This document shows, in pieces, positions 11,870 through 24,517 of a stretch of 64,000 bases of DNA; position 1 is the stretch's first letter, and each line of letters begins with the position of its first letter. The stretch comes from Atopsyche davidsoni. Taxonomy: Eukaryota; Arthropoda; Insecta; Trichoptera; Hydrobiosidae. The notes under the pieces are model-generated. The model saw nothing but the letters and a program-made list of their open reading frames with translations. It was not told the origin of the DNA and ran no database searches. A program made the translations under genes and the position numbers. The DNA is taken from NCBI GenBank assembly GCA_022113835.1, contig JAILWY010000011.1, positions 3,968,001-4,032,000 of the forward strand. Reading direction: 5' to 3'.

Positions 11870-14513
11870 CAAATCCTCAGTTTGTTCGAAAATGCCAACG
11901 AGATACACCACAAAAAGGTTTTTTTATATAATATAATAACTATTTTAGTGATTGATTCATAGAATTAATGAGAAATATTATTGAAATAATTTTTGTAAAT
12001 GTTGGAAGCCACTGTTCCTAGACAATTAGGTTTTCTAAGTGTCGAGCTGCTTGACGTTTTTTTCCTCTGACGTTTCGGTCCCTGCAGTGGGGCTACTATC
12101 AAAGATTTTACAATATCCAATAAATCAAATCATCTATTATTTAATTTTTTTTAAGACACAGGTGAAATTCAATAATACATCTTCACAGCTGTTGAGGCCA
12201 AGTGTTGTATTTGAACCAACCATTATGCCTTTTAAAATAACCAATAATGATAATCATTAAATGTAGCTGATTAGGTGTAGTTTCTAATACCACCTATGTC
12301 TTGAAAAAAAAACAATTTTAATAAATACGTATCTATATTACTGCCATACTTAAGATAAATAAATAGAAAAAGGCTCGATTGTTTTCATTTCAATTTTATA
12401 CTTAATTTTTCAGTCAATATAATCAAAGTCATTTTACATTTTACACAAATAAAGATAACCTGTTTTTATGAAGTCTAAAAAAATCTCTTAGACAAATATC
12501 TAGTTATGATTTATTTTTTGTATAGGTAACTGTTTCAATAGGATTCCATTGACTATAGACGTGATTCACATTGACAGGTGACGTCACTCTGAAATTTTCA
12601 CTCCATTTGTCAGATAGGAAATGCATCAGAAGTTACCCCTAATCCTTCACACCCTCCAGCATACACGGCAAGGGATGTTCTCTCCCCCGACAGGGTGGAA
12701 GCTCCAGGCTAACATGCACAATTTGAAAACAATTTGGATCTCCGGGGTTTGATTGAAACTGCTGGCGCTAATGCCTTTTTGATTTCATTTTATATATATA
12801 TAATATTTTCAGCGTCTTTTCTGTGGTTTTTTTTCAACTTCAGGATTCGTTAACTTGTAAAATCGATAATATTAAGTGTATAATTTTATTACGAATACTT
12901 ATTTAAAATTTTTGACTATGGTTTATATTTTACCCAAGAGTTTTTTCATGCGTTTATTTGAATATTTTATATAATTGAGCTTTGTAAAACGTTCAATTAA
13001 AGTTATTTAATTTGAATGCTTTTCAATTGATACTTGCCAATGATGACAATTAAATATTTTAAGTGAATTTAAAATTATCACCTCAAAGGTTTTTAGTGCA
13101 TACATTATTTCATTATCAATAATTATATGAATTATTAATAATTTTTCTAATCATTTCATATTTATAATAAATCGATGCCCAAAAATAAAGTGTACGATTT
13201 TTTTCTTAGGGCATGTAGTCAAGAAGTAATAAATAATTTTATGTAAGAAATAAAATTTACTTGCGATCTGGTAACTAGGAGTGTCGTTTTAAATTTTTAT
13301 TAATTATTAATTTTTTATTACATATACAACTTATTCGTTGTTTTTATTTTTAGTTGAAAATTTTCAAGCAGGCTATTATGAGTAATATGTGTAATAAAAG
13401 CGATAGTCTAAATCAGCTGAAACTTTTCCTGAAATTTGAAAATGAAGTATATTACAAGAATGAAACCCTATCTTATGTAACGTTTACTAAAAACCTTCAC
13501 AATGTTACATACTTACTTTAAAGCACACAATTTAGTACGTCTCATATTCAAGACTTTGCGTGAAATATTCATGGTAATATAAAGAAAATCACATTTATCC
13601 GTCTTTACTCACAAATAGGGCGTCCCGACGCGTAATGGGTTTGAAGGCAGTGTGTATAGTACCACCAAAACGTCTTTCTTCCGACTTATTGATCGTCAAA
13701 GTTGATGTAAAGCGACTTGACTACATGCCCCTTTCTGCTTCTATATTCACTGTGGCATGTCGTAGATTATAAATGGCACTTAATGTACGTCATGTATATA
13801 TATATTTGTCCAAATTGAAACTAGAAAATTAGATATGATTTTTTCGTTTGATTGATGGAATATTTTATGCGAATTCGGTTTAAAAAAATATATTAGAAAA
13901 TAACACATAAAATAGTAAATAAATTCGTATTTTTATTTCCTTATTCGTAAACCAGAGTTAATTTAAAAATACTTAATGAATAAATAAATATCTACATTTT
14001 ACAATTTGGAAAATGTCAAAAGAGTGACAACTTTTACAGTAGTGTATTCGAAAGTTTACTTCGTGGAAAGGAAATTCTTTGTATTAAAAACCACTTATGT
14101 AGAAATGTATTTGTGGACTACTTACCATTCCGTTGGTGAGAGCCGTTAATGGAAAATCCCACTCCGAGATGTTCGAGAGATGAACATAAAAAATCTTTTC
14201 CAAATTTTCCCACATAAAAAATCTGTAGATAAAACTTGTAACCAAAGATAAGATGTGAGTTTAAGAAAGCATTTCAATGATTTACTTTAACTTCCAAAGA
14301 AATTTTTTTAAAGAGAACCAATGATTAATATAAGTTGTTTTCACCCACACAATTTATCGTGTTAAACCGCGTTTTAATTTAATCTCAAGTGAATCACGTT
14401 TTTTTATGATTAAAAAACATATTGTAAACACATAAAACACGTGGATTTTAAATATATTCACCTCAGAGAAGGTTTTCGCACATGCATTATTATATTGTAT
14501 AATCATTTCTTCA
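11870..14513. other. AT-rich non-coding DNA
   Basis: A TTTCGG...ACTATCA motif lies at 12069-12103, part of a motif series reported in the findings. A short GC-rich patch lies near 12640-12740. No gene is supported. Confidence 0.4.
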
Positions 14514-14671
14514 CAAAGCTTTGGCGTTTAGATCTGATACTCTTTCTGTAGCAAGCTACAAAAACAATAGAAAAAAACCCCCTTCTTTGATAAGGTACTT
14601 CCAGAGCACATCCCTTTACATTCATTCCAAGTCCACTACTCCATTACCGATCCTTTACATACGCTCAAGGT
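14514..14671 (+). repeat. Interspersed repeat family B, copy 2
   Basis: This is the partner of 7498-7634, with conserved blocks in the same order and indels in between. It lies just left of a transposase relic (14760-15074) and could be part of the same element. Confidence 0.75.
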
Positions 14672-14759
14672 AAAACATATGGTAATAAAATATTTTTTTT
14701 ATGTTGATTATAAGAATACAAAATGTAAAATTATTTCAAAAAGATGATGTTATACAAAT

Positions 14760-15074
14760 GTTGACTGTAACGCGCTTCTGGCACTCTTCTAATCTGAAAC
14801 GAAGATTGCTGATAACACGCTGACACATAGCCCTCGATATTGCTGCCATTTCTGACCTGATGTTTTGTTTCAATTCCGTTAGGTTCGTCAGATTATTCCC
14901 ATAAACCCTACTTTTAAGGTATCCCCATACGAAATAGTCAAGAGGGCTAAGGTCAGGGCTTTTGGGAGGCCAGTTGATGTTACCTCCACTTGAAATGACC
15001 TTATTAGGGAATAATTCGTTAACAGCTTCAATTGATTGATTGGACGTATGGCAAGTGTTTTGTTCTTGAGTTGA
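14760..15074 (-). pseudogene. Relic of a Tc1/mariner-superfamily transposase (C-terminal half)
   Basis: The minus strand is open for about 105 codons and reads NTCHTS..., then WPPKSPDLSPLDYFVWGYLK, then a helical C-terminus (ELKQNIRSEM...NLRFRLEECQ). This is the classic end of insect Tc1/mariner-type DDE transposases, and the PDLSPLD block holds the third catalytic acid. The second acidic residue, normally shortly before TCHTS, appears replaced. No N-terminus or terminal repeats were found, so it is a fragment. Confidence 0.8.
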
Positions 15075-15105
15075 AACCTTAAAGCTCCTGGAAAAAAATT
15101 CGCAG

Positions 15106-15232
15106 CATAAGTCTATCTGATATTTTTGCGGTAGAAAAAGTGAAGATAAAGCTATGTAAAAGTGTCCCTAAAATTTTTCGTTGATAAAAGTGAAGAAAAA
15201 GCTTTGTGAAAGTCTATTTGATATTTTTGCGA
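15106..15232. repeat. Short local repeat
   Basis: The blocks GTCTAT(C/T)TGATATTTTTGCG (about 15111 and 15212) and AAAGTGAAGA(T/A)AAAGCT (about 15138 and 15187) each occur twice. This suggests a small rearranged tandem duplication. Confidence 0.5.
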
Positions 15233-17519
15233 TAGGACGATAATTAAACAGCGAAATATAAACGAAAATAATTATATCGTTATAATTTTCAAAATAATAA
15301 TTCTTAAATCCAATATATCAGATGAGGACTTCTGGAATATAGTTGACATAAACAAATTTCCATTCTTGAAAAGAGCAGCATACAAAATTGAATCGTTTTT
15401 CGATTCTGCGAATCATTGCTTTTATCAATGAATATAAAGTCAAAGTCCAGATCTTGACTTACAGATGAATTAAAAATCGGCCAATAAAGACATTAAAATT
15501 TGAATTAAATATTGTTGATGCATTAAAATCTTATTAAACTTAGCCTGGACCCTAAATGATATTTCGAATTCTTACCTGTTGTTAGTGTAAACAATAATTT
15601 TTATAATTTTGTGCATTGTATGTATTATTGACTATGTCCAACTATAAATATACCTAGATAAAATATATGGTGTCCGCCACGCAACCGGCTTTCTAGAATG
15701 TCCTCTTGGGTGCAAAAAAGTTGGAGACTCTCACCCTATACTTTGTTATTTTTGTACCTCGTCAATTTTATAGCATATAGATATTTTTAAACAACGTGCT
15801 TAGTTTTCACATCTCTTGTTAAAATTTTAATCAGTATCACAGGTCTTGAAAGCTTGAGGTACCTCGGCAAACAGGGTGGGACAGGCCACGCACGATATGC
15901 TTTTTATTGTATACGCCCTCGGCTTTACGGCGCAATGAATCCCCTTCGCGTATTTATTATTCTTATGTTTTTACCGATTTTATGAGACATATTTTATGAG
16001 TCTAGCTTTTATGTGCTCGCAGAGGGGATAAATAAATTATAAGCCTGCGTGCAGATGAAACCTACTGCTTTTGATTGTTTCATTTAGATGATATGCAATT
16101 AAAATTTGAAGGATAATAAAAGTTCAGATTATAAGAGCGTACGTTGAAAATATGGAGGATAGTAAAATTTATTTTCTCATATTATTGATAACTAAAAGTT
16201 AATATAGTATTGTACGGTACAAAAATAATTTAACTGCAGACACTTAATTACATATATATACTTATAGTTTTTATTATTTATTTAAAAAATTGTTTGAAAG
16301 GTATAGTTAATAATATATTTTATTATTAAAAGACTGTTTATTTTCAAAAAAATAACAGCCAATTTCCAAACCAATAAATTTCTGACCAAAAACCGTTTAG
16401 ATATTTTAACTATGTAAATCTCATATTAAAATTTCCGGAATGTTTTTGATAAAAACACACTATTTCATTATTTTTAAGCCCCACAACACGAAGGGTGTGA
16501 GCGATCTTTCATTTATTCCACATTTCACACATAAAATTGAAACAAACACAGAATTTCCAAGAAGACAACAACTGCTTTAGTTGACGGAACTCCGATCGTA
16601 CAATACTTTTACAACAATTCCACAGCACGTGACGCCATCACAAACTTTCACATAAAACAATATTCTTTTCAACACCCAAAATGGGTGAGCAAAAAATGCG
16701 AATTCCAAAAAAATGTGCGACTCACCGAAATCACTGGAACATGAGACCCATAAATTTCCGACCTTCTTAGATGCCGCTGAAGTTATTAAGGTTCAACAAG
16801 TTTTTTTTTATCATTCTAATAGTTTTTTTATGGAATATTATAACAGATGAGCATTATCTACTGAAAAAAAGCTTATAGTGTTTACAATACAAAAGATAAG
16901 TTAATATCACAAAATATTTTTTTTGTAATTGTTACTAGTGAGTAACTGGTCCTAATTGAGACTAAAAATTTTTTTTTTGTCTCGTACTTTTCGTTTAAAA
17001 AACGCGTCGATTTCGGTTTTATCCAACGTGTTAGCTGCTAGTTTTTACGTTTTGAATTAATCACTTGCTCAGGCCACATACTGTAGCGCATCCCCATTAA
17101 AATAGAGCCTCCGCCGCACAGCGACATGTGCCCGAGGCTGTGCATCGTTACCGGCGCACGACAGGATATCCGCTCTGAGCACACCGGGCCACCCCCATAA
17201 AGCCGTGCCCCATTCATTGGTATGTACAAGGAATTTTATTGTAGGATTAAGCGTACTGTAGTAATTTGTTTTTTTAAATTATTTTACAAACGAATTGTAC
17301 GAGTTAAAAATATTATAAATCAAACAAACATTTTCTATATAAATCGTTAAGAGAGCACAAAGATTTCTTATACACAGTAAATAAAATATATTTTCTTATC
17401 TGTATTGGAATATTTATAGTATTTACCCATATACTGAAAACAGATAGGTTTCTTCTCTATGATAATTGTACTATATCTGTTATATTTAAAATGATTAATA
17501 TAATATACGAGGCCTCGTA
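15233..17519. other. Non-coding DNA left of the mariner element
   Basis: Patches at about 15850-15960 and 17040-17230 are GC-richer and contain open frames, but nothing recognisable. Confidence 0.35.
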
Positions 17520-18566
17520 CGAGGGCGGTCCGATAAGTACTTAGCCTACAAAAGAAAAACGAAAATTTTGGAAAAGTGGCGATTTAGTTCTAAAAATAGT
17601 CTCCTTTTATCTCGATACACTTGAACCAGCGATGCTTCAACTTTTTAAACCCATATGAAAAATACGTTTTCTCAAGGTCTGCAAAGTAGGCCTCCGTGGC
17701 GGCGATGAGCTCTTCATTCGATTAAAATTTCTGCTGGGCGAATGACTTTTTCATGTTTGGAAACAAAAAAAAATCGCACGGGGCCAAATCTGGAGAATAC
17801 GGTGGATGGGGGAGCAGTTCGTAATGCAATTCAACCAGTGGAAGTGTGAGCCGGTGTGTTGTCATGGTGGCAGAACACTTTTTTCTTCGCCAAATGGCGC
17901 CGTTTTTTCTGCAATTCCCAATAATTCGGCATAGTAGAGCCCTGTGACCGTTTTGCCCTTCTCCAGGTAGTCAATGTAGATCACACCTTGTGAATCCCAG
18001 AAAACGGTGGTTATCACCTTTTCGGCCGATAGGACAGTCTTCGCCTTTTTCGGAGCACGTTCGCCGGCTGAAGTCCACTCTTTCGACTGTCCCTTGGTCT
18101 CTGGTGTGTATCAGTGGATCCATGTTTCTTCGACGGTCACGAAACGACGCAGAAACTCCTTCGGATTGCGCTTAAGCAGCGTCAAACACTGCTCCGAAGT
18201 GGTCTCACGGTTGCGCTTGTTGTCCGGAGTGAGCAAACGCGGCAGTGAGCAAATTTCATTCAAGATATGACCCACGCGGTCTTTTCAGATGCCTACTGTT
18301 TTAGCTATCTCTTTGATTTCGCTGCGCGATTTCCTTTCCAAGAACAAGAATCGAATCACCGACCGATATTGCTATTTTTCCTTTTTTCTAAAATACGCGT
18401 ACAGGTCGGCTTCCACACGCGGTCAAAAAAAAACTACGAGCCCGATTCGGCTGAAATTTTGACAGTAGCCGTCTACGAGAATGTACTACAGTACTACACG
18501 ATACATCTCTCTTGCGATACTAGCACCATCGGGCGGTGAGGCTAAGTTCTTATCGGACCGTCCTCG
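17520..18566 (-). mobile_element. mariner element with both terminal inverted repeats, decayed transposase
   Basis: The two ends carry nearly identical inverted repeats of about 28 bp with the core CGGTCCGATAAG and ACTTAGCCT. They are flanked by TA on both sides, the mariner target duplication. At 1047 bp it is shorter than a typical 1.3-kb mariner, so it carries internal deletions. The enclosed minus-strand coding region is mariner-type. Confidence 0.93.
17580..18420 (-). pseudogene. Decayed mariner transposase (DD34D type)
   Basis: In shifting minus-strand frames I read, in order, KRNPKEFLRRFVTVEETWIH, KAKTVLSAEKVITTVFWDSQ (first Asp in FWD), CHHDNTPAHTST (second Asp) and YSPDLAPCDFF (third Asp). 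These are the three catalytic blocks of mariner transposases. Frameshifts and stops separate them, so no functional protein is encoded. Confidence 0.9.
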
Positions 18567-20534
18567 TATATGTATGAAATAAATGAAAATATACAGAACG
18601 AACAGATTGTGATTAATAACCTAAAACACCATTATTTCTTATAATTTATATATTTTCTTAAAATAAGTAAGCGTTTTGTCTTATAAACAATTTTTATTTT
18701 GAATTGATATTGATATTGATAATGCAATTTTTTTTTCTCAAATAAAAAAGGTTGTGACGTGATCTTTGCCGAGAACATTTTGGAGAAATTGTTGCTTGAT
18801 GACACGAATTGTTTCAGTCAACACTTAAAACAGTAAAATACAGTGTGTCCTTTGTTATTATTAAAGCTAAAAAGTACATACTCGTATATACATGATGTTT
18901 TAATATAAAAATATTTAAAAAAACTTTTATAGTACATAAAATAATTTATGCACATGTCCTAAGTTTTACCAGTCATTATCCTCGTGTTTTTCAGTATTTC
19001 AGTGTTCGCTGCAAACTCTACCAGGAGGTCATAAAAATGTTTACCACTGTCATTAAAATAAGATATAATGCTGCCAAGAATTTACTGAATACTTTTATGT
19101 TTTCAGTACATATACTGAAGGATACTTAATTAATATTAGCTATTCTTATGGGTGTATAAACTCAGTTTATAAACTAAATGACATGCTTTTGAGTCGTCTT
19201 AAGACCATCAGTTCAAATCCATTAAATACATTGACAAACATTGGCATACACGTAAAAGCTAGCAATAATTATATTTTAATAAAAACTTGTAATAATCAAA
19301 ACTACTTCGGTAACTTGAATAGTTATTTTAATATTCATAAATACCTGATGGTAGTCCTCTCTGAAACAATCAACGACCCCACCTTACTTTGAACGCGTGA
19401 CAGTCATTTTCATCCCTTAGAGCCGCGCCTCACTATAAATCTTCTCATAGAGCCATAAGACAACCCTCCCTCGTAATTATATATAATTTCTGTGAACTTC
19501 ATCCCCACGGTTTTGGAATATTGTCCACGAAATTGGGTGGAGATGTTCCAGTCTTCGCCTCGGCAGACCCAACGTAGGGGTTCAGAATGTGGGGACTTTC
19601 GGATTGTCCCCTTACAAACTCTCTAGATGGCAATAAAAAAGTGATAAAATTATACTTTCTAATAATAGCTATAAACGCAAAGAGCTCTCAGTAGAATATT
19701 TATCCACAAGAAAACTATACGAGGTACCTTACGTTCCGCCTGACTTAAAAATAAAATATTAAAAACGCTATGCCTTTATTGTATTTGAAAGCTTTGGCGG
19801 TGTTTATTAATAAAAATACAAAGTTTTTGCTTGCTTATTGTTTTAATGTTTCGGTTTCTGTAGTGTAGCCATTATCAGGAAATTGATGATGATTTTCATG
19901 AAAATTGCTCAAGTACCAGGAACGAAACGTTGACAGAATAATAAAGTCACATATGTGTCAGAACATCTCATAACAGAGTAGATCTTAATATATATATACA
20001 TATTTAGATATTTTTCAAATTTACTATTTTTTTTAACTAACAAACATAAAAATTTATGTTCGTATATCAATTATATATTTTCTTTGATATTTCTTTGTTC
20101 ATTTATTGTAACTATCTAGAAACTTTAGTAAAATCAGTGCAAACGCCTTGTTAGAGTTCTTAACTACCCTTGCATTTATTTGGCTTTAGAATAAGAGAAC
20201 TTCTGTGAATCGCTTAAATTTGCAATGAAATCTAAAGAGCTTTGATTTAAAATTCTGAGCTTTCGATGGTGTCTTTTATTATGAATTTTTTCAAATACTG
20301 TATTTTAAAATGTTTAAATATAATTTTTAAAAATTATTGTAATAAAAAAAAGAAAGTTGTTGTAACAAGTATTCCAAAAATGGGATATCAAAATACAAAG
20401 TCAATATAGAGGCACACTCAAAAATAATATCTATTACATACATTATTTAATATAAATATTTTAACAAACAGGTTAAAATTTTGAATATATATATTGAAGT
20501 CTTTACAGTTAAAGTTATTTATTATATATTGTCA
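18567..20534. other. Non-coding DNA between mariner and the palindrome
   Basis: Contains the TTTCGG...ATTATCA motif at 19846-19879, facing a GATGATG...CGAAACGT partner at about 19884-19930. No gene is supported. Confidence 0.4.
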
Positions 20535-20592
20535 ATATGATTAAGCATATTTTTTCACACATTGAAAACGATTAAAGAAAACTCTCAGAAAA

Positions 20593-20679
20593 TATCATCG
20601 TGACTTGTGAGGGATTCGAACCCACATCCCCAAGCTTTCATGGCCGGTGCATTTATCCAACTATGCTAACGAGCCACTG
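20593..20679 (-). repeat. tRNA-like segment, left arm
   Basis: In minus orientation it shows A-box-like GTTAGCATAGTTGG and a canonical B box GGTTCGAATCC. It is tRNA-derived, but the anticodon arm is poorly formed, so I call it a SINE-type head and not a tRNA gene. Confidence 0.6.
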
Positions 20680-20792
20680 CAATTTAGTGAGAATTTTTAA
20701 TAATCATATTCTACATATGAACTAATATGCTCGGGCTAATCAATATTAGTTCATATGTAGAATATGATTATTAAAAATTCTCACTAAATTGC

Positions 20793-20871
20793 AGTGGCTC
20801 GTTAGCATAGTTGGATAAATGCACCGGCCATGAAAGCTTGGGGATGTGGGTTCGAATCCCTCACAAGTCAC
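20793..20871 (+). repeat. tRNA-like segment, right arm
   Basis: This is the inverted, identical counterpart of the left-arm segment, with its own A-box and B-box-like blocks. The two internal promoters face each other across the spacer. Confidence 0.6.
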
Positions 20872-20998
20872 GATGATATTTTCTGAGAGTTTTCTTTAAT
20901 CGTTTTCAATGTGTGAAAAAATATGCTTAATCATATAAATATACTAATACCTGCATGGGTAAATAAATACGCATCCTGATTAACATTAATCTAAATTA

Positions 20999-23697
20999 AT
21001 ATATATTGTCAAATCAAAATGTCTTATGTAATATTAAAAAAGAGAATCAGAATGAACAGACCGATGAATTCTTAGTTTTTATAAGGAAAAATAAAGTTAA
21101 ATATATAGTATGTAGTTTTTATTATAATTCTATATTGATATAATAAAAGACCCATAGTATATCAACAAAATAAAAAAAACCGTTTTTTTTAACGCTGATA
21201 TAAAATCTCACTCATATTAACATTTGTCCTAGTGAAATTATTATTTTTGTTTGTGAACACGCGTTTACGGTACAGAGAGGTTCTACTCATTGTGTATGTT
21301 TAGAGTATTTTTAACGTGGTGCTTGAACGTGTAATAGTTGTACAGAAGAGTTCTAAGAAACCATGTGCATAGTTATAAAAATACATAAAAATCATAGACT
21401 TACTTTTAGCAACCCCTGCAAAGCCTCGTAGTGTATTTAACCCCAAAATGACGTCACAGCTCGCTTGGGAGTTTTGCCTATAATCCAGAGTGACGACTCT
21501 GAGGGTTCGAAATCGAAGGATGTAGTTAACGGAACATAAAACGGATTTTCAACCACACTCAAATACAAATATATATATTTTTTTGTGTATTTAAGTTTTT
21601 TTATTGATATGGCATGTGAGGTCTGGGCTTAAATCATAGAATTATTTATTCAATGTGCTTTACAGCTTAAACTCGCAACGGCATCTCATTACCAGCTTTA
21701 CAGCTACATCATCAGTTTGGGTCCTTCGTTGTGATGAGACTATTTATACAAGGTGGACCGGGCCTCCATTAGCCTGGTGCGGCAGTCGTTGTTTGCACTG
21801 CGGTCGCTATACGGACCCACCCTGTATTTACTTTTCAGGATCTGTACAGGAATTCAGTTCTGGGGAAATATTGTACGTACAAATACGTTAACACATTTCT
21901 ACGCCGGCGACTGATGTGAACAGGAAAATGTTGGCTTGTGCTACCCACTTGCGACTAAAGGAATTTAATGAAAGTTAAAAGTAAATTAGGTTTAGTTTCT
22001 TATTGATGAAAATAATTTTTATGTTTATTTAATGTTGAATTAGAATATATTTTTAAACTAAGTCATAGTAGTTATATGACATAATAATGTTTCCTGTATC
22101 AATAAACTTAAAATGTTATCAATTCTGCGTAAATTACAAGCACTAGGCTCTCTAAATCTTTAAGTGTTCAATGAAATAGTTATTGATCCTTATGCGGTTT
22201 AAAACTCATAGTTAAAATTTTATGGTTAATAGTTCACCTGACATAAAAGTTAAAATATTGAGTTTCTATTATATATTTAATGAGTAATTTTGTCATTTTC
22301 TTAGTACTTAGTGAAGCAACTATAATCGATCAGTAAAAAATAGATTATTTATATAAAAATACAATTTATTTAAGTACAAACAAAAAATGTAATCTAAAAA
22401 AAAAACAATTTATAAAGAAACGACATAACATATTGTCTTTTATGTTGAATTATACATTATAATAAATATGTTTGAATGAATAAAAAATTATATTTCATCA
22501 CATCTTAATTAGATACGAATGTCCATTTTTTATCCTTAAACACAAACTCTTCATTTTTCTCCATGGATATCTGAAAAAAGGGATATTTAAAATTAAGATA
22601 TTATGTTCAATATTTTTTTGGATGTAGTAAAATAATGAGAAATCTATTGTTGATCGAAACTTTGTGGATAATCAATTCTCTTGCTTTTTATAAAAATGAT
22701 AAATATTGTGGTGCTTCAAGCAAAAAATTGTATAAATTTATAATATAATAAACCTACAGTTAAATATTACAACATCCGATGTTGGATTATAAATATTTGT
22801 TTAAAAATATTTTATTTCAAAATAATTGAATAAACTAGTTTATTTGTGTGATTTACTTATGCGTATTGTTTTTATCTGTTTATAGTTTGATAATGGCCAG
22901 TAAGTGATTAAACTATCTACTATAAAAAATGAGAGTTCCTAATATTTAGACGAGACTAGTTTATAGATCATACGGTATTTTGTCACTTGAAAATGAACAG
23001 AAAAAATATCAACCCCCAAAAAAAATGTCACTGACATGTTTTGTTTATATATAGAAGTCAATACCTGATCCAAATATGTTTTGTGTATTTTGAGTTTTTT
23101 GTTGCTCTCGCTCGGTATATTTTTCCTAGAATTACATCCGCATGGCACGCCATTTAATCATAAAGAAAACTGTTTTTCCGAGAGTGATGCGATAGAATCC
23201 GTTTAGATGACAGATAGTATAGACAGTTTTTCCCTCCCCCGCGTTGAAGGGGCCTCTTCCAATCGCATCCCTAAATTGAGTTTTCAATACTTGTTTCGAC
23301 ATAAAAAAATACATTTCATAAATACCACGTATCGTTGTGAAAAACTGCGATTTCAACTTTGTATTTGGACTTAATATTTGTTGCTCAAAAATTTTTTTGA
23401 TTTGAAACATTTCGCGTCATTTTTAATTATTTATGCGTAGAAAAAGTGACCATGAAAAATATGCTTTTAGACATTATTTATTTATTTTTCAAACAAGGCT
23501 TTAACAAAGTTACTATACCTGTATTTAATCAATTACTGAGCATTTCTGCATTCTGAGCATTTATAGAAGCATTTATATGCATATTTTTTTTAATCAAATA
23601 TATATTTTTCCGATTTTCTATGATTTTTATGTTAATATCAATAATGCAACTCTGTTGCCGTTACAAAAAAAATTAGATGGAAACTTATTTTACTAAT
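20999..23697. other. Non-coding DNA
   Basis: A GC-richer patch at 21650-21890 and a minus-strand 92-codon frame at 23132-23410 were inspected. Neither resembles a known protein. Confidence 0.35.
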
Positions 23698-23900
23698 ATG
23701 ATTAGGCACATTAGTTCATACATAGAAGATGATTTAAAGAAACTCTCAGAAAAATATCATCGTGATTAGTGTGGGATTTGAACCCACATCCCTTGGCTTA
23801 CATGGCCGGTGTACTAATTCTTGTACTAACGAATCACTTCCGTTCATCGAGAATTTGTAATAAGTACGGGTAATAAATACGCATCTGATTGACGTCCAAT
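23698..23900 (-). repeat. tRNA-derived repeat, most complete single copy
   Basis: On the minus strand it has a leader (GTCAATCAGATGCGTATTTA), a 76-nt tRNA-like body, and a tail (CTGAGAGTTTCTTTAAATCA) ending in CTAATCATA. The body has pairing ends GTGATT/AATCAC, and a T-arm stem GTGGG/CCCAC with B box GGTTCAAATCC. The leader and tail recur in the other copies, which defines the family. A leader of about 60 bp ahead of the tRNA head is unusual for a simple SINE. Confidence 0.75.
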
Positions 23901-24002
23901 CAAAAAATAGACAAAAAATTAATTATGTAAAATAATTGATCAACACGTTTTTAAGAGTAGATCAGATGATTCAATTTCCTTGTTTTAATTGATATGATTG
24001 AG

Positions 24003-24125
24003 TACATTTGAAAATGATTCACGAAATTTTTTAATATTTGAAAAAATGTACTTAATCATTTCAATCAAAAATGAAACCTGTATAGGCAAAATCGTACTTA
24101 CTGTGACTGTCTTCACAAAAATTAA
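24003..24125. repeat. Hairpin repeat related to the tRNA-like family
   Basis: Imperfect inverted arms (TGATTGAGTACATTT and AAAATGTACTTAATCA) are followed by AACCTGTATAGGCAAAATCG and CTTACTGTGACTGTCTTCAC. The same flank follows the hairpin at 53139-53268, so these two are one subfamily. Confidence 0.6.
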
Positions 24126-24220
24126 TATATCCTTGTTTTAAATATCAAGTTTAATAAAATATTTATTTGTTTCGTATACTCACTTGTATCATTGTTATCA
24201 AACGTTCGTTTTTAATATTG

Positions 24221-24226
24221 TTTATT
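24221..24226 (-). promoter_or_regulatory. Candidate poly(A) signal of the K2P gene
   Basis: A minus-strand AATAAA lies about 220 nt past the stop codon, a plausible distance for an insect 3' UTR. AATAAA is common by chance in DNA this AT-rich, so this is only a candidate. Confidence 0.35.
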
Positions 24227-24448
24227 GAATAAATAATACCCTCAAAAAAAATTTACTCAAAAAATCCAACTCAGTATTATGCCTTGATTTTGTTTATCGG
24301 TGTAATACGACATTTAAATACACAACCGCAGCTTATTTATCTTCCCTTCACATGTCTCTATTTTTTCTACCAGTCTACTGTGCTCTCACCCGGTACTGAT
24401 TCTCTCCATGCATGGCGTAGATTCCACATCCTGCGGGAAGTTCCTTCG

Positions 24449-24517
24449 TCATCTGTCGCAACGCAGGCACCGCCGCAAGGCTCTTTTAACCACCCCCATC
24501 TTGTATATGACCTGCTC
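24449..24517 (-). CDS. K2P channel exon 9 (short basic C-terminus and stop)
   Basis: A strong acceptor (TTTTTCTCATTTTCAG) precedes GAG CAG GTC. The exon encodes EQVIYKMGVVKRALRRCLRC-D-R and stops at TGA (24451-24449). The E-x-V-x-x-K pattern directly after the M4 glutamine is what K2P channels show here. The phase fits and local GC content rises as in other exons. The tail is short for the family, so alternative downstream exons could exist. Confidence 0.8.
   Translation of the reverse strand, partial: EQVIYKMGVVKRALRRCLRCDR

Larger units (their letters stand above)
20535..20936. repeat. Near-perfect palindrome: two identical 194-bp arms, 14-bp spacer, tRNA-like segment in each arm
   Basis: Arms 20535-20728 and 20743-20936 are exact inverted copies by direct reading. 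Each arm contains a 78-nt tRNA-like segment with a B box GGTTCGAATCC, an A-box-like region and pairing ends (GTGGCT with AGTCAC). The sequence just right of the palindrome (20955-20998) matches the leader of the related copy at 23698-23900. This locus therefore looks like that element with an internal inverted duplication. As RNA or single-stranded DNA it would form a very long hairpin. Confidence 0.95.

Noticed and set aside
17038..17229. 63-codon minus-strand ORF
   Set aside because: GC-rich and open, but no recognisable family; not supported as a gene.
20593..20871. Functional tRNA genes in the palindrome arms
   Set aside because: The anticodon arm does not fold cleanly and the sequence recurs as a dispersed repeat, so it is tRNA-derived repeat sequence.
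23132..23410. 92-codon minus-strand ORF
   Set aside because: No family recognised, no splice or start context; length is within chance expectation for the window.
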